Positions 27,104 to 35,005 of a stretch of 64,000 nt of DNA are shown piece by piece; the stretch's first letter is position 1; every line of letters starts with the position of its first letter. Source of the DNA: Pedobacter psychroterrae. Lineage in GTDB: Bacteria > Bacteroidota > Bacteroidia > Sphingobacteriales > Sphingobacteriaceae. Made by a program: the position numbers and the translations under genes. The stretch covers positions 1,116,001 through 1,180,000 of the forward strand of contig NZ_SJSL01000001.1 of assembly GCF_004331695.1 (NCBI RefSeq), in the 5' to 3' direction. A model generated the notes under the pieces. That model saw only the letters and a program-made list of their open reading frames with translations, did no database searches and was not told where the DNA came from.

Positions 27104-27113
27104 GGTCCCTGTT

Positions 27114-28127
27114 TTAAGATTCTAATATCTCTAGTTGTGCAATGATCTGATCTTCTGTTACCGGATATGGTACATCATTCACTATAGATTGGTATATAGC
27201 CTCAAACAGGCCCATATAATTTCCATCTTCAGAATCTACATAGTTTACCTGCGGATTGCTCTGCTCGTCCATAGTGGTTAAGCGGCCTTTGCTTTCCTGG
27301 GCTTCTATGCCAAAAACAGGATTGTTGATTTTCATGCCATTCAATAATTGCTCTTCCTGAACATCAGAACGGCCTTTTATAAAAGAACCTTTTGAGCCAT
27401 GTAATACAAAGGCTTTCTGAGGATCTGCTACCAATAAGCTAGAAGTTAAAAATACGTTAAGATCATTTGGATATGCTAAATGAATCATAAAGTAATCGTC
27501 TACTTTCGTGTGTTCACGGTGCTTGCCCAGTACCTTATAAAAAGACCGCGGTTTACCAAATAGGCTGATGGCTTGGTCCAGCAAATGCGGACCCAAATCG
27601 TACATTAAGCCACTTGCCTCTTGCGGTTCTTCTTTAAATGTTTTGGCCCCTATTGCTCTTCTATAACGGTCGTAACGGTAATGAACTTCGCTAATTTTAC
27701 CCAGCTGTCCGCTCTCTACTACCTTTTGTATAGAGGTACAGTCGCTGTCCCATCTCCGGTTGTGGTAAATGAATATTTTTTTACCCAAACTTCTGGCCAG
27801 TTCAAACAGTTCCCTGGCTTCCGCTGATGTAGGCGTAAAGGGTTTTTCTACCAGTACGTGTTTTCCGGCCTGCAGACTACGGCGAGTGTAATCTACGTGT
27901 GTAAAATTAGGTGTGTTTACAATAACCAGCTCAATTTCCTGATCTGCAAGGATATCTTCAAAAGTATCGTAACTTTTTACTCCAGGGTAGTCTTGTACTG
28001 CTTTTTTCTGATTACGCTCAAGAATCGCATGAAATTTAAAACCGGGATGCCCATCAATAAATGGAGCATGAAATACTTTTCCAGACATACCATAGGCCAG
28101 TAAGCCTGTTACAATTGCTTTTTCCAT
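27114..28127 (-). CDS. Gfo/Idh/MocA-family oxidoreductase
   Basis: The 337-residue enzyme has an N-terminal Rossmann domain (1-120) with the Gly-rich turn GLLAYGMSGKVFHAPF and the catalytic-lysine motif EKPFTPTS, then an alpha/beta C-terminal domain. The GMSGKVFHAPFI form is typical of the YdgJ/YhhX-like subgroup. The second motif ASGLMYDLGPHLLDQAISLFG is also present. Members use NAD(P) to oxidise or reduce sugar or inositol derivatives. The lack of a signal peptide points to the cytoplasm. Its substrate is unknown. It diverges from the small gene at 28208 with about 80 bp between. Confidence 0.87.
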   Translation of the reverse strand: MEKAIVTGLLAYGMSGKVFHAPFIDGHPGFKFHAILERNQKKAVQDYPGVKSYDTFEDILADQEIELVIVNTPNFTHVDYTRRSLQAGKHVLVEKPFTPTSAEARELFELARSLGKKIFIYHNRRWDSDCTSIQKVVESGQLGKISEVHYRYDRYRRAIGAKTFKEEPQEASGLMYDLGPHLLDQAISLFGKPRSFYKVLGKHREHTKVDDYFMIHLAYPNDLNVFLTSSLLVADPQKAFVLHGSKGSFIKGRSDVQEEQLLNGMKINNPVFGIEAQESKGRLTTMDEQSNPQVNYVDSEDGNYMGLFEAIYQSIVNDVPYPVTEDQIIAQLEILES

Positions 28128-28195
28128 AGGGATAAAATTAACAATTAGGTTTCAATTGCCGTTCATTTATTATCATAAAGCTGTGTGCCTAATTG

Positions 28196-28203
28196 TATCT
28201 TTG
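28196..28203 (+). promoter_or_regulatory. -7-like box four bases before the start of the 28208 gene
   Basis: TATCTTTG matches TAnnTTTG and ends 4 nt before ATG 28208; a leaderless transcript is predicted. It also argues against an in-frame start at 28193. Confidence 0.4.
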
Positions 28204-28207
28204 TAGT

Positions 28208-28555
28208 ATGAAGCCTGCAGAGATACACGCAAAATGGAAAATTTTGCAACAAAAAATAGCCGAAGAGTTTGATTCTGATGTTCCGGATCTAAAGGTAATC
28301 CTGTTTTTAATAGGCGTACAGGAATTGGGTAAAGGCCCGGGTAAATACAGTAAGCGTCAAAAGGAAGAGTTGATGCATATAGCAACATGCCGATTGCTGA
28401 GCGAAATGGGATTTTATGAACTGGAAGGTCTTGACCAGGATGGCTGGCCACATTGGAGACTGCTAAAACCTGTACCTTCATTTGCCATGATGGAGCAGGA
28501 GCTATTGCTTAAATCACTGGCGATACATTATTTTGATGATATCTATGGCGACTAA
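28208..28555 (+). CDS. Conserved-looking small cytoplasmic protein, function unknown
   Basis: The 115-residue protein (MKPAEIHAKWKILQQKI...) is acidic and helical, with no signal peptide or membrane segment and no motif that I recognise. The pattern of alternating helices (LKVILFLIGVQELG, EELMHIATCRLLSEMGFYEL) suggests a compact all-alpha fold. The unit GPGKYSKRQKEELMHI could be a basic contact region. It is flanked by a terminator on the 3' side and is monocistronic. Coding bias is consistent with a real gene. Confidence 0.65.
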   Translation: MKPAEIHAKWKILQQKIAEEFDSDVPDLKVILFLIGVQELGKGPGKYSKRQKEELMHIATCRLLSEMGFYELEGLDQDGWPHWRLLKPVPSFAMMEQELLLKSLAIHYFDDIYGD

Positions 28556-28585
28556 ATGAACAGCAGCAAATAATAAATCTTAAAA

Positions 28586-28612
28586 AGCCCGAAGTACATT
28601 GTACTTCGGGCT
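28586..28612. terminator. Bidirectional intrinsic terminator between 28208 gene and OmpA gene
   Basis: A perfect 12-bp stem (28586-28597 with 28601-28612), 3-nt loop, with an A-run on the left and TCATTTATT on the right. It can serve the convergent genes on both strands. Confidence 0.8.
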
Positions 28613-28642
28613 CATTTATTATAGGTAGATGTAGATATTCGC

Positions 28643-29323
28643 TTATTTTCCTTGTTGCTGAGCTTCTTTTTTAAGCTGATCGTTTGCAACAATAACAACT
28701 TCAACCCTACGGTTAGCTGCTCTTCCATCGTCAGTAGCGTTGTCAGCAATCGGCTCAGAAAAACCTTTACCTAGCGTGATTAAACGTGCTGAAGAAACGC
28801 CCTGAGAAACTGCATACGCTTTTACGGCTGCCGCTCTTCTTTCAGATAGTCCCATATTATATGTTTCGCTGCCTTTATTGTCGGTATGACCAATAATCTT
28901 GATGTCAGTTCCCGGATACTGGCTTAATGAGCCAGCCAACGATTTTACATTTTCTTTTGCCTGTGCAGTAAGGTCTGATTTGTCAAATCCAAAAAGGATT
29001 CCACTATCAAACTTTACGATGATACCTTCTCCTTCTCTGATAACTTCTGCATTAGGGATTGCATTTTGAATCTCTGCAGCTTGCTTATCCATTCTTTTAC
29101 CTATAAAACCACCAGCTGTACCACCTACTGCAGCACCGATAATAGCTCCTACAGCAGTATTACCTGCTTTTTTGCCAATTATTGCACCGATCACGCCACC
29201 CGTTGCAGCACCGATACCTGCGCCTTTTTGGGTTTTTGTTAAACTATCACAACCTTGAAAAGCCATTGCTCCAATGGATAAGGCGATACTGAATGTTGCT
29301 ATTTTAAATTTTGAAGTAATCAT
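28643..29323 (-). CDS. OmpA-family lipoprotein with glycine-zipper region
   Basis: The 226-residue protein starts at ATG 29323. A lipoprotein-like signal ends in AFQGC (Cys25), a slightly unusual lipobox. Residues 34-90 are Gly-rich zipper repeats (GAGIGAATGGVIGAIIGKK, GAIIGAAVGGTAGGFIG), then an OmpA peptidoglycan-binding domain (about 105-215) with IIGHTDNKG and LSERRAAAVKAYAV. This is the YiaD-like arrangement: membrane-tethered and bound to the wall. A -7-like box (TAGGTTTG on the minus strand at 29357-29364) lies 34 bp upstream. It ends with a Lys/Gln tail. Confidence 0.9.
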   Translation of the reverse strand: MITSKFKIATFSIALSIGAMAFQGCDSLTKTQKGAGIGAATGGVIGAIIGKKAGNTAVGAIIGAAVGGTAGGFIGKRMDKQAAEIQNAIPNAEVIREGEGIIVKFDSGILFGFDKSDLTAQAKENVKSLAGSLSQYPGTDIKIIGHTDNKGSETYNMGLSERRAAAVKAYAVSQGVSSARLITLGKGFSEPIADNATDDGRAANRRVEVVIVANDQLKKEAQQQGK

Positions 29324-29356
29324 AATATTATCATTTGTTTTATAAAGGGCACTAAT

Positions 29357-29364
29357 CAAACCTA
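29357..29364 (-). promoter_or_regulatory. -7-like box of the OmpA lipoprotein gene
   Basis: Minus-strand TAGGTTTG fits TAnnTTTG, 33 nt before the ATG, consistent with the choice of start at 29323 rather than the in-frame ATG at 29359. Confidence 0.4.
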
Positions 29365-29486
29365 ATGCCAGTTTTAATGGGTGTGTTCTAAAATCGGCTT
29401 TAACATTGATTTTTAATCACATATATTGAAAAGGGCAACTATAACATCAATGAAAATGTTACAGCGACCCAAATACAGTACAATGA

Positions 29487-30185
29487 TCATTCTGAAAAGT
29501 ATTCCTCCAGTTCTTTTAATGAATTTTCATCTTTCATGAAATCCTTAATCACCAATCCCTTTTCCAGCAATATGATCCTGTCACATACATCTGTAACATG
29601 ATTGAGGTCGTGGCTTGAAATAAAAGTTGTGAGGCGTCTTTCACTTTTTAAAGACCGGAGAATGGTTTTTAGCCTGATCTGGGTAGTAGGGTCCAGGTTG
29701 GCAAAGGGCTCGTCCAACACCAGAAACTCCGGATTTTGCATCAGTGCAGCAGCAATGCCAACTTTGTTTTGATTGCCCTTACTAAAATCACGGATGTATT
29801 TACCGCTGTTAATGATCTCGCCGTTAAAAAACTCCGTATACCTCGACAGATACGCAGAAACATCAGCCTGGCTTAAGTTGTGGAGGCTGCCGATAAAGAT
29901 GAAGTACTCTTCTGGTGTAAGATAATCTATCAGAAATCCTTCATCCAAAAAGGAAGCGGTATAATCTTTCCAGGCGTCTGTCTGCATTACATTTTCTCCC
30001 TTGGATAATACTGAACCCTCTGAAGGGCGTATCAGGTCTAAAAGCATCCGGAAAAATGTAGTTTTACCGGCGCCATTATTTCCTACAAGGCCTACTGTTT
30101 CGCCTTCAGCGATTTGCAGGTATTCTATGTTTACAACGGTTTTATCGCCGTAAACTTTCTTTAAATTTTTAATCTCTAAAATCAT
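29487..30185 (-). CDS. ABC transporter ATP-binding protein
   Basis: The 232-residue ATPase has Walker A GNNGAGKTT, a signature loop FSKGNQNKV in place of LSGGQ, Walker B FLVLDEPFANLD, and the H-loop SSHDLNH. The signature is degenerate but is like that in CcmA-type efflux ATPases. It begins 2 bp after the DUF5687 permease gene stop, so the two probably make one transporter complex at the inner membrane, the ATPase on the cytoplasmic face. The substrate cannot be told from the sequence. Confidence 0.9.
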   Translation of the reverse strand: MILEIKNLKKVYGDKTVVNIEYLQIAEGETVGLVGNNGAGKTTFFRMLLDLIRPSEGSVLSKGENVMQTDAWKDYTASFLDEGFLIDYLTPEEYFIFIGSLHNLSQADVSAYLSRYTEFFNGEIINSGKYIRDFSKGNQNKVGIAAALMQNPEFLVLDEPFANLDPTTQIRLKTILRSLKSERRLTTFISSHDLNHVTDVCDRIILLEKGLVIKDFMKDENSLKELEEYFSE

Positions 30186-30187
30186 AA

Positions 30188-31660
30188 CTATTCTCTAAAG
30201 CCTTCGGCTATCTTATATCGTTGCTGTTCAAACTTTTTTGTAATGAAATCTACCCAAAAACCACGCATAAGTAACATGATCATGCCAAAAGCAGAAAGTA
30301 CAACCAATCCTAAGTAAGGTTTATCAAGCATACCAAATGGCAGGTAGACTAAAAAAGGAACTAGTACGTACGGCAACATAAGGAGCCATTGAGTAGCGCC
30401 AGTACCCTGAAAATTGAAGCTGGCAGATTTGGTCATATCCAGTCTTTTATAATTCATTGTGGCTAGGTATAGGACCGTTACGGTGCCAAAACCTATGTTG
30501 TACAGATATGCGGCAAGATGGAGTAAAAGCAACTTAGGGCTTAAAAAACCATAAAAACTTGCCAATAATGTAATGATTGTAGCCGCTATGGTAAAAAGAA
30601 GGAACTTGGCCTTGATAAAGTCTTTAAAGTTGATCTTGTTGCTAAGCAACCCATCAAAATGAGCGCTTTGCCACGCAAACATAAATTGACCGTACATGAT
30701 GATAGATATGCCTGTCATAAAAATGGCGGCAAACATCATCTTTCCAAACTCATCGGCAGCAATGATTTTCTCTTTATAGAAAATAAGGCCGTAAATAAGG
30801 AAGAAAAAACTCATGGTAATGGAATAGCGCGACCGTTTATGTCTGAGTATCAGCTTCAGTTCCAGTGCAGCTAATTCGCCTACCCTGCCAAACTGGTTTA
30901 AGAACGCATAATCTGTGCTTGCTTTTTTCTCCTGTTTGGTACTTAGCTCTTCTACATAAAGATTTTTTCGCAGGTATTCCGAATTTATCCAGAACATCAG
31001 CCCTGCCACTAATGTAAAAAACAAGCCATAGTAGGGATGAGCCGCGACGGCGCTAAATACAAAATGCGATCCAGTCATAATAGAAATCACCTTATAGTAT
31101 TCGAGTGCAGCAAAGCCGGCAATTACTGCCAGGCCTATTACTGTATAGAGTATATTGGTAATAGACTTTCTTTTTATATATAGAACGGTATAGTTGTTAA
31201 ATACCATAATGGAAAGAATGGATATGATATACATGAGCATCGCAAACACACCATAAGCTTCTGCAATCCGGATAATGCAAAAGGGCAGGAAGATAAATAG
31301 CGGCAATAAGTTAAAGGCTGAAAACAGTGCTTTTACATTTATAAAACTGATTATCTTCTGCTTTGGGATCTTAAGGTGCAGATAAGGGATGATGCTCAAA
31401 GTGGGCAATTCCTGAAGTTGTAAACGCAATAGAAAGTCAAATGCAAAATAGTATAGAATGATGCCGTCAAACATTTTTAGCGGATCCTGACCTTTAAATA
31501 CTTTTGGGAGTAAATAAGGCATGCCAAATCCGACAATCAATGCTATAGCCACGAAGTATAGGATAAAAAAGCCCATTACAATTTGTGTAGCAATGCTTCC
31601 GCCTTTGTTGCGCGAACGCCAGAATGATTTTCTTTGGTGACTTAAAAAAGTACTCAGCAT
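30188..31660 (-). CDS. DUF5687-family multi-pass permease
   Basis: The 490-residue protein has about 10-12 hydrophobic segments, starting near residue 27 (VMGFFILYFVAIALIVGFG), and basic cytoplasmic loops. It belongs to what I recognise as DUF5687, an ABC-2-like permease group of Bacteroidota. An N-terminal LSHQRKSFWRSRN motif and a central VGELAALELKLILRHKRSRY amphipathic helix fit an ABC-2-type fold. It starts 1 bp after the rarA stop and the ATPase follows by 2 bp, so it is likely the membrane half of a transporter. Substrate unknown; lipid, peptide or drug export are all possible. Confidence 0.8.
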   Translation of the reverse strand: MLSTFLSHQRKSFWRSRNKGGSIATQIVMGFFILYFVAIALIVGFGMPYLLPKVFKGQDPLKMFDGIILYYFAFDFLLRLQLQELPTLSIIPYLHLKIPKQKIISFINVKALFSAFNLLPLFIFLPFCIIRIAEAYGVFAMLMYIISILSIMVFNNYTVLYIKRKSITNILYTVIGLAVIAGFAALEYYKVISIMTGSHFVFSAVAAHPYYGLFFTLVAGLMFWINSEYLRKNLYVEELSTKQEKKASTDYAFLNQFGRVGELAALELKLILRHKRSRYSITMSFFFLIYGLIFYKEKIIAADEFGKMMFAAIFMTGISIIMYGQFMFAWQSAHFDGLLSNKINFKDFIKAKFLLFTIAATIITLLASFYGFLSPKLLLLHLAAYLYNIGFGTVTVLYLATMNYKRLDMTKSASFNFQGTGATQWLLMLPYVLVPFLVYLPFGMLDKPYLGLVVLSAFGMIMLLMRGFWVDFITKKFEQQRYKIAEGFRE

Positions 31661-31661
31661 A

Positions 31662-32942
31662 TTAGTAATTATATTTATTCTTCCAGTTGTATTTTAATTT
31701 CTCTCTTAACTTCTCTTCTGCAGGATTGCTCCCGGGGTCGTACAGTTTAGTCCCGCTTAGCTCGTCCGGAAAATATTCCTGAGGAGAAAAATTGCCCTCG
31801 TATCCATGACTATACTGATAGTCCTTTCCGTAACCTATGTTCTTCATGAGCTTGGTCGGTGCATTTCTTATATGTAGTGGGACTGGCAAATTGCCCGTTT
31901 GTTTCACCAATGCCTGAGCTTTATTTATTGCTTCGTATGAGGCATTACTTTTTGCCGAGCTGGCAAGGTAAGTGACACACTGAGATAAGATAATTCTTGA
32001 CTCCGGAAATCCGATCACATTTACTGCGGTAAAGCAATTATTAGCCAATAGTAACGCATTGGGATTGGCATTTCCGATGTCTTCGGAGGATAAGATCAGC
32101 AACCTGCGCGCAATAAACAATGGATCTTCGCCGCCTTCTATCATCCTGGCCAGCCAGTAGACAGCAGCATTCGGATCGCTGCCCCGTATGGATTTAATAA
32201 AAGCAGAAATAATGTCGTAATGCTGTTCTCCTGCTTTGTCATACAGTGCCAGGTTTTGCTGGGCATGAGCCAGTACATTCTCATTTGTGAGCACCACTTT
32301 ATCTCCTCCCACACCATTTACAGCAATCTCCAGGACATTAAGCAATTTCCTCGCATCACCGCCAGACAATCTGATCAGCGCTTCATGCTCCTTTATAGTG
32401 ACCTTTTTTTCTTTTAAAATTACATCCTGTACGATCGCAGTCTGGAGCAATCCAGATAGCTCATCTTCCTCCAAGGATTTTAAAATGTATACCTGACATC
32501 TGGAGAGCAAAGCTGATATGACTTCAAAGGAAGGGTTTTCGGTAGTTGCACCAATAAGGGTAACCAGTCCACGTTCTACGGCGCCCAATAGGCTGTCCTG
32601 TTGTGACTTACTGAATCTATGAATCTCATCGATAAATAGGATGGGAAGACCCAGCAGACTGTTTTTTAACTGAGCCGCTTTGTCTATCACTTCCCTGATA
32701 TCCTTAACGCCTGAATTGATGGCACTCAGATTAAAGAAAGGCCTGTCAAGTGTTTGTGAAATGATATAAGCTAATGTCGTCTTCCCAACTCCCGGCGGAC
32801 CCCAAAAGATCATGGAGGGAATTTGTCCGCTTTGAATAGCTTTGCGCAATACTGCATCTGGACCTACTATATGCCGCTGACCCACATACTCATCCAGACT
32901 TTGTGGACGCATCCGTTCAGCTAAAGGAGGTAGGTTTTGCAT
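31662..32942 (-). CDS. rarA: Replication-associated recombination protein A (AAA+ ATPase)
   Basis: The 426-residue protein is RarA/MgsA, a clamp-loader-related ATPase that acts at stalled replication forks. Walker A is GPPGVGKTT, Walker [10 protein letters not shown], sensor 1 [10 protein letters not shown], followed by the MgsA C-terminal helical domain (about 280-415). The N-terminal [17 protein letters not shown] is diagnostic. Length is usual. It sits 21 bp after the DEAD-box helicase gene and its stop lies 1 bp before the DUF5687 start, so it is in a tight co-directional run. Confidence 0.95.
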   Translation of the reverse strand: MQNLPPLAERMRPQSLDEYVGQRHIVGPDAVLRKAIQSGQIPSMIFWGPPGVGKTTLAYIISQTLDRPFFNLSAINSGVKDIREVIDKAAQLKNSLLGLPILFIDEIHRFSKSQQDSLLGAVERGLVTLIGATTENPSFEVISALLSRCQVYILKSLEEDELSGLLQTAIVQDVILKEKKVTIKEHEALIRLSGGDARKLLNVLEIAVNGVGGDKVVLTNENVLAHAQQNLALYDKAGEQHYDIISAFIKSIRGSDPNAAVYWLARMIEGGEDPLFIARRLLILSSEDIGNANPNALLLANNCFTAVNVIGFPESRIILSQCVTYLASSAKSNASYEAINKAQALVKQTGNLPVPLHIRNAPTKLMKNIGYGKDYQYSHGYEGNFSPQEYFPDELSGTKLYDPGSNPAEEKLREKLKYNWKNKYNY

Positions 32943-32963
32943 GAAAGTAAATATAAAGAATAT

Positions 32964-34217
32964 TTATTCAGTCAGGGGCTTACTGCCTGCAGATTTAGGT
33001 TTTTTATTCCAGAATTTTTTCTTAGGCTTGCTGTTGTTCGCTGATCTTGGAACTGGCTTGCCGGGAGCAGTTGCTTCCGTAGTAAGTGGTTGACTAAAAC
33101 GTTCCGGGAGTGGCATCCGCTCAATCTTTTTCTCAATCAGTTTCTCAATGTTGTCCAGCTTGCGCTTATCCTTAGCATTCACGAGCGTGATCGCTGTACC
33201 TTTGGTAGCAGCCCTTGCTGTACGCCCAATACGGTGTACATAATCTTCTGCATCATGGGGAGCATCAAAATTTACCACAAGATCTATTCCTTCCACATCT
33301 ATGCCACGGCTTAATACATCCGTTCCTATAAGGATAGGTAATTGCTTGTTTTTAAACTTCAACAAAATGCTTTCCCTTTCTTTCTGGTCCAGATCTGAAT
33401 GAAATGCTTCTGCTTTGAGCCCAAGGTTTCTAAAAACTTTGCCCAGGTTCTTCACCTTGTCTTTTGTAGAAGCAAACACAATGATGCTTTTGAAATCGCC
33501 TGTTTTTAATATCTCTGTCAATAGCGGAACCTTATGCTCATCATGAATCAGGTAGATTTGCTGAGAAATGCCTTCTGCCGGTTTAGATATAGCCAGACTG
33601 ATCTGCTCCGGGTGCTGCAGTAAAGTAGCTGCAAGCTTTCTGATCTTTGGCGGCATAGTAGCCGAAAACATTACCGTTTGTCTTTTTTGCGGCAGAAAGC
33701 TTACAATGCGCATGATGTCATCATAGAATCCCATGTCCAGCATCCTGTCAGCCTCATCCAGCACCAGGTGCTGAAGCTGGTCCAGCTTCAAAAGTCCTGA
33801 TGAAAGGTGAGAGATCAAACGGCCGGGAGTAGCGATGATGATGTCAACACCCTCACGCATAGAACGTTTTTGCTGCTCATAGGCTATGCCATCTCCTCCT
33901 CCGTATACAGTCAACGAACTGATGTTGGTGAAATAAGAAAGCGCCTCTACCTGCAGGTCTATTTGCTGTGCAAGTTCCCGCGTCGGGGCCAGGATCAGCG
34001 TATTGTTATGTCTGTTTTCTGTTGCCGCTATCATATTCATGATCGGCAATAGATATGCGCCGGTTTTACCGGTGCCAGTTTGCGCACATGCTATCAGGTC
34101 TTTTTTGTCAAGAATGAGTGGGATAGCTTGTTGTTGAACAGGGGTGGCATTGCGAAAACCCATTGCCATTAAACCCTCAAACAGTTCAGGGTTAAAATTA
34201 AAATCTTTAAAATCCAA
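32964..34217 (-). CDS. DEAD-box RNA helicase, RhlE-like
   Basis: The 417-residue protein has the Q motif ATPVQQQAIP, Walker A AQTGTGKT, DEAD at VLDEADRMLDMGF, SAT, and HRIGRTARA, all intact. A short basic tail (about 365-417, rich in Lys and Pro) likely binds RNA; members of this type unwind short duplexes in ribosome assembly or mRNA decay. The start is a TTG at 34217: no ATG occurs upstream in frame and the next internal ATG would remove the Q-motif region. It is part of a tight co-directional run with rarA downstream. Confidence 0.93.
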   Translation of the reverse strand: MDFKDFNFNPELFEGLMAMGFRNATPVQQQAIPLILDKKDLIACAQTGTGKTGAYLLPIMNMIAATENRHNNTLILAPTRELAQQIDLQVEALSYFTNISSLTVYGGGDGIAYEQQKRSMREGVDIIIATPGRLISHLSSGLLKLDQLQHLVLDEADRMLDMGFYDDIMRIVSFLPQKRQTVMFSATMPPKIRKLAATLLQHPEQISLAISKPAEGISQQIYLIHDEHKVPLLTEILKTGDFKSIIVFASTKDKVKNLGKVFRNLGLKAEAFHSDLDQKERESILLKFKNKQLPILIGTDVLSRGIDVEGIDLVVNFDAPHDAEDYVHRIGRTARAATKGTAITLVNAKDKRKLDNIEKLIEKKIERMPLPERFSQPLTTEATAPGKPVPRSANNSKPKKKFWNKKPKSAGSKPLTE

Positions 34218-34261
34218 TCTACTTTTTATATTAATCGTACTATGCGATAAAAGTAACCTTT

Positions 34262-35005
34262 TTATTTGGTTTTATTTCTATCAACATAACCAAACACTTT
34301 TTGAAGCAGTGTAGTTGTTCTGGCACCCAGGTTGTCCCTGATCAGGAGTTCCTGCTGAGCCACCTGGATAAACATCCCATCTATTGCTTTTTGAGCTACA
34401 TAATTGGAGAGGTCTGTTGATACCGGCTTCACCAAAGGGATCTTATTGTATTGATTCGCCGCGTCGCCCCAGTACTTAGTAGCTCCTACCTTACTCAGGC
34501 TATTTGAGATCACAGGTCTAAACTTCTCTATAAGCTGTGCAGTGGTTACCCTTTTAAAATATTCTGTTGCTGCGTCTTTATTTCCGAAAAGTATATTTGT
34601 AGCATCGGCAATGGTCATTTGCTTAATGGCCGAAAGGAAAATTGGCTTTGCCTCCTTTGCCGCGTCTTCAGCAGCACGATTGATGCTCAGGATCACATTG
34701 TCTGCCAGAGAGCCTAAGCCGATAGTCCGCAATGTTTTCTCCACTTTTTGCGCCTCCGGCGGGAAAAATATCTTAACGGCCAGGTTTCCTAAAAAGCCAT
34801 CTTTTGCCGACAACTGATCTGCACCTCTTGAAGTTCCTAATTCCAGCGCCTGTTTTATACCCAGACCCATTTCTAATGCGGTAGGATTTCCACCCGCCGG
34901 TAGCTGCTTTATAATGTTTCCCAGCTGTGACTGAGTTTGTACATCACAACTGTTGAACGATATTGATATAATTGCAAGAAAGTAAATAAAATTAATTTTT
35001 TTCAT
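34262..35005 (-). CDS. DUF4197 lipoprotein
   Basis: The 247-residue protein has a lipoprotein signal (lipobox FNSC, Cys20) and matches what I recall as DUF4197: helical, with LEMGLGIKQALELGTSRGADQLSAKDGF and repeating amphipathic helices. DUF4197 has no known activity; it is widespread in Proteobacteria and Bacteroidota. The ATG overlaps the end of the VWA gene by 14 bp, so the two are co-expressed. It is 44 bp upstream of the DEAD-box gene. Confidence 0.82.
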   Translation of the reverse strand: MKKINFIYFLAIISISFNSCDVQTQSQLGNIIKQLPAGGNPTALEMGLGIKQALELGTSRGADQLSAKDGFLGNLAVKIFFPPEAQKVEKTLRTIGLGSLADNVILSINRAAEDAAKEAKPIFLSAIKQMTIADATNILFGNKDAATEYFKRVTTAQLIEKFRPVISNSLSKVGATKYWGDAANQYNKIPLVKPVSTDLSNYVAQKAIDGMFIQVAQQELLIRDNLGARTTTLLQKVFGYVDRNKTK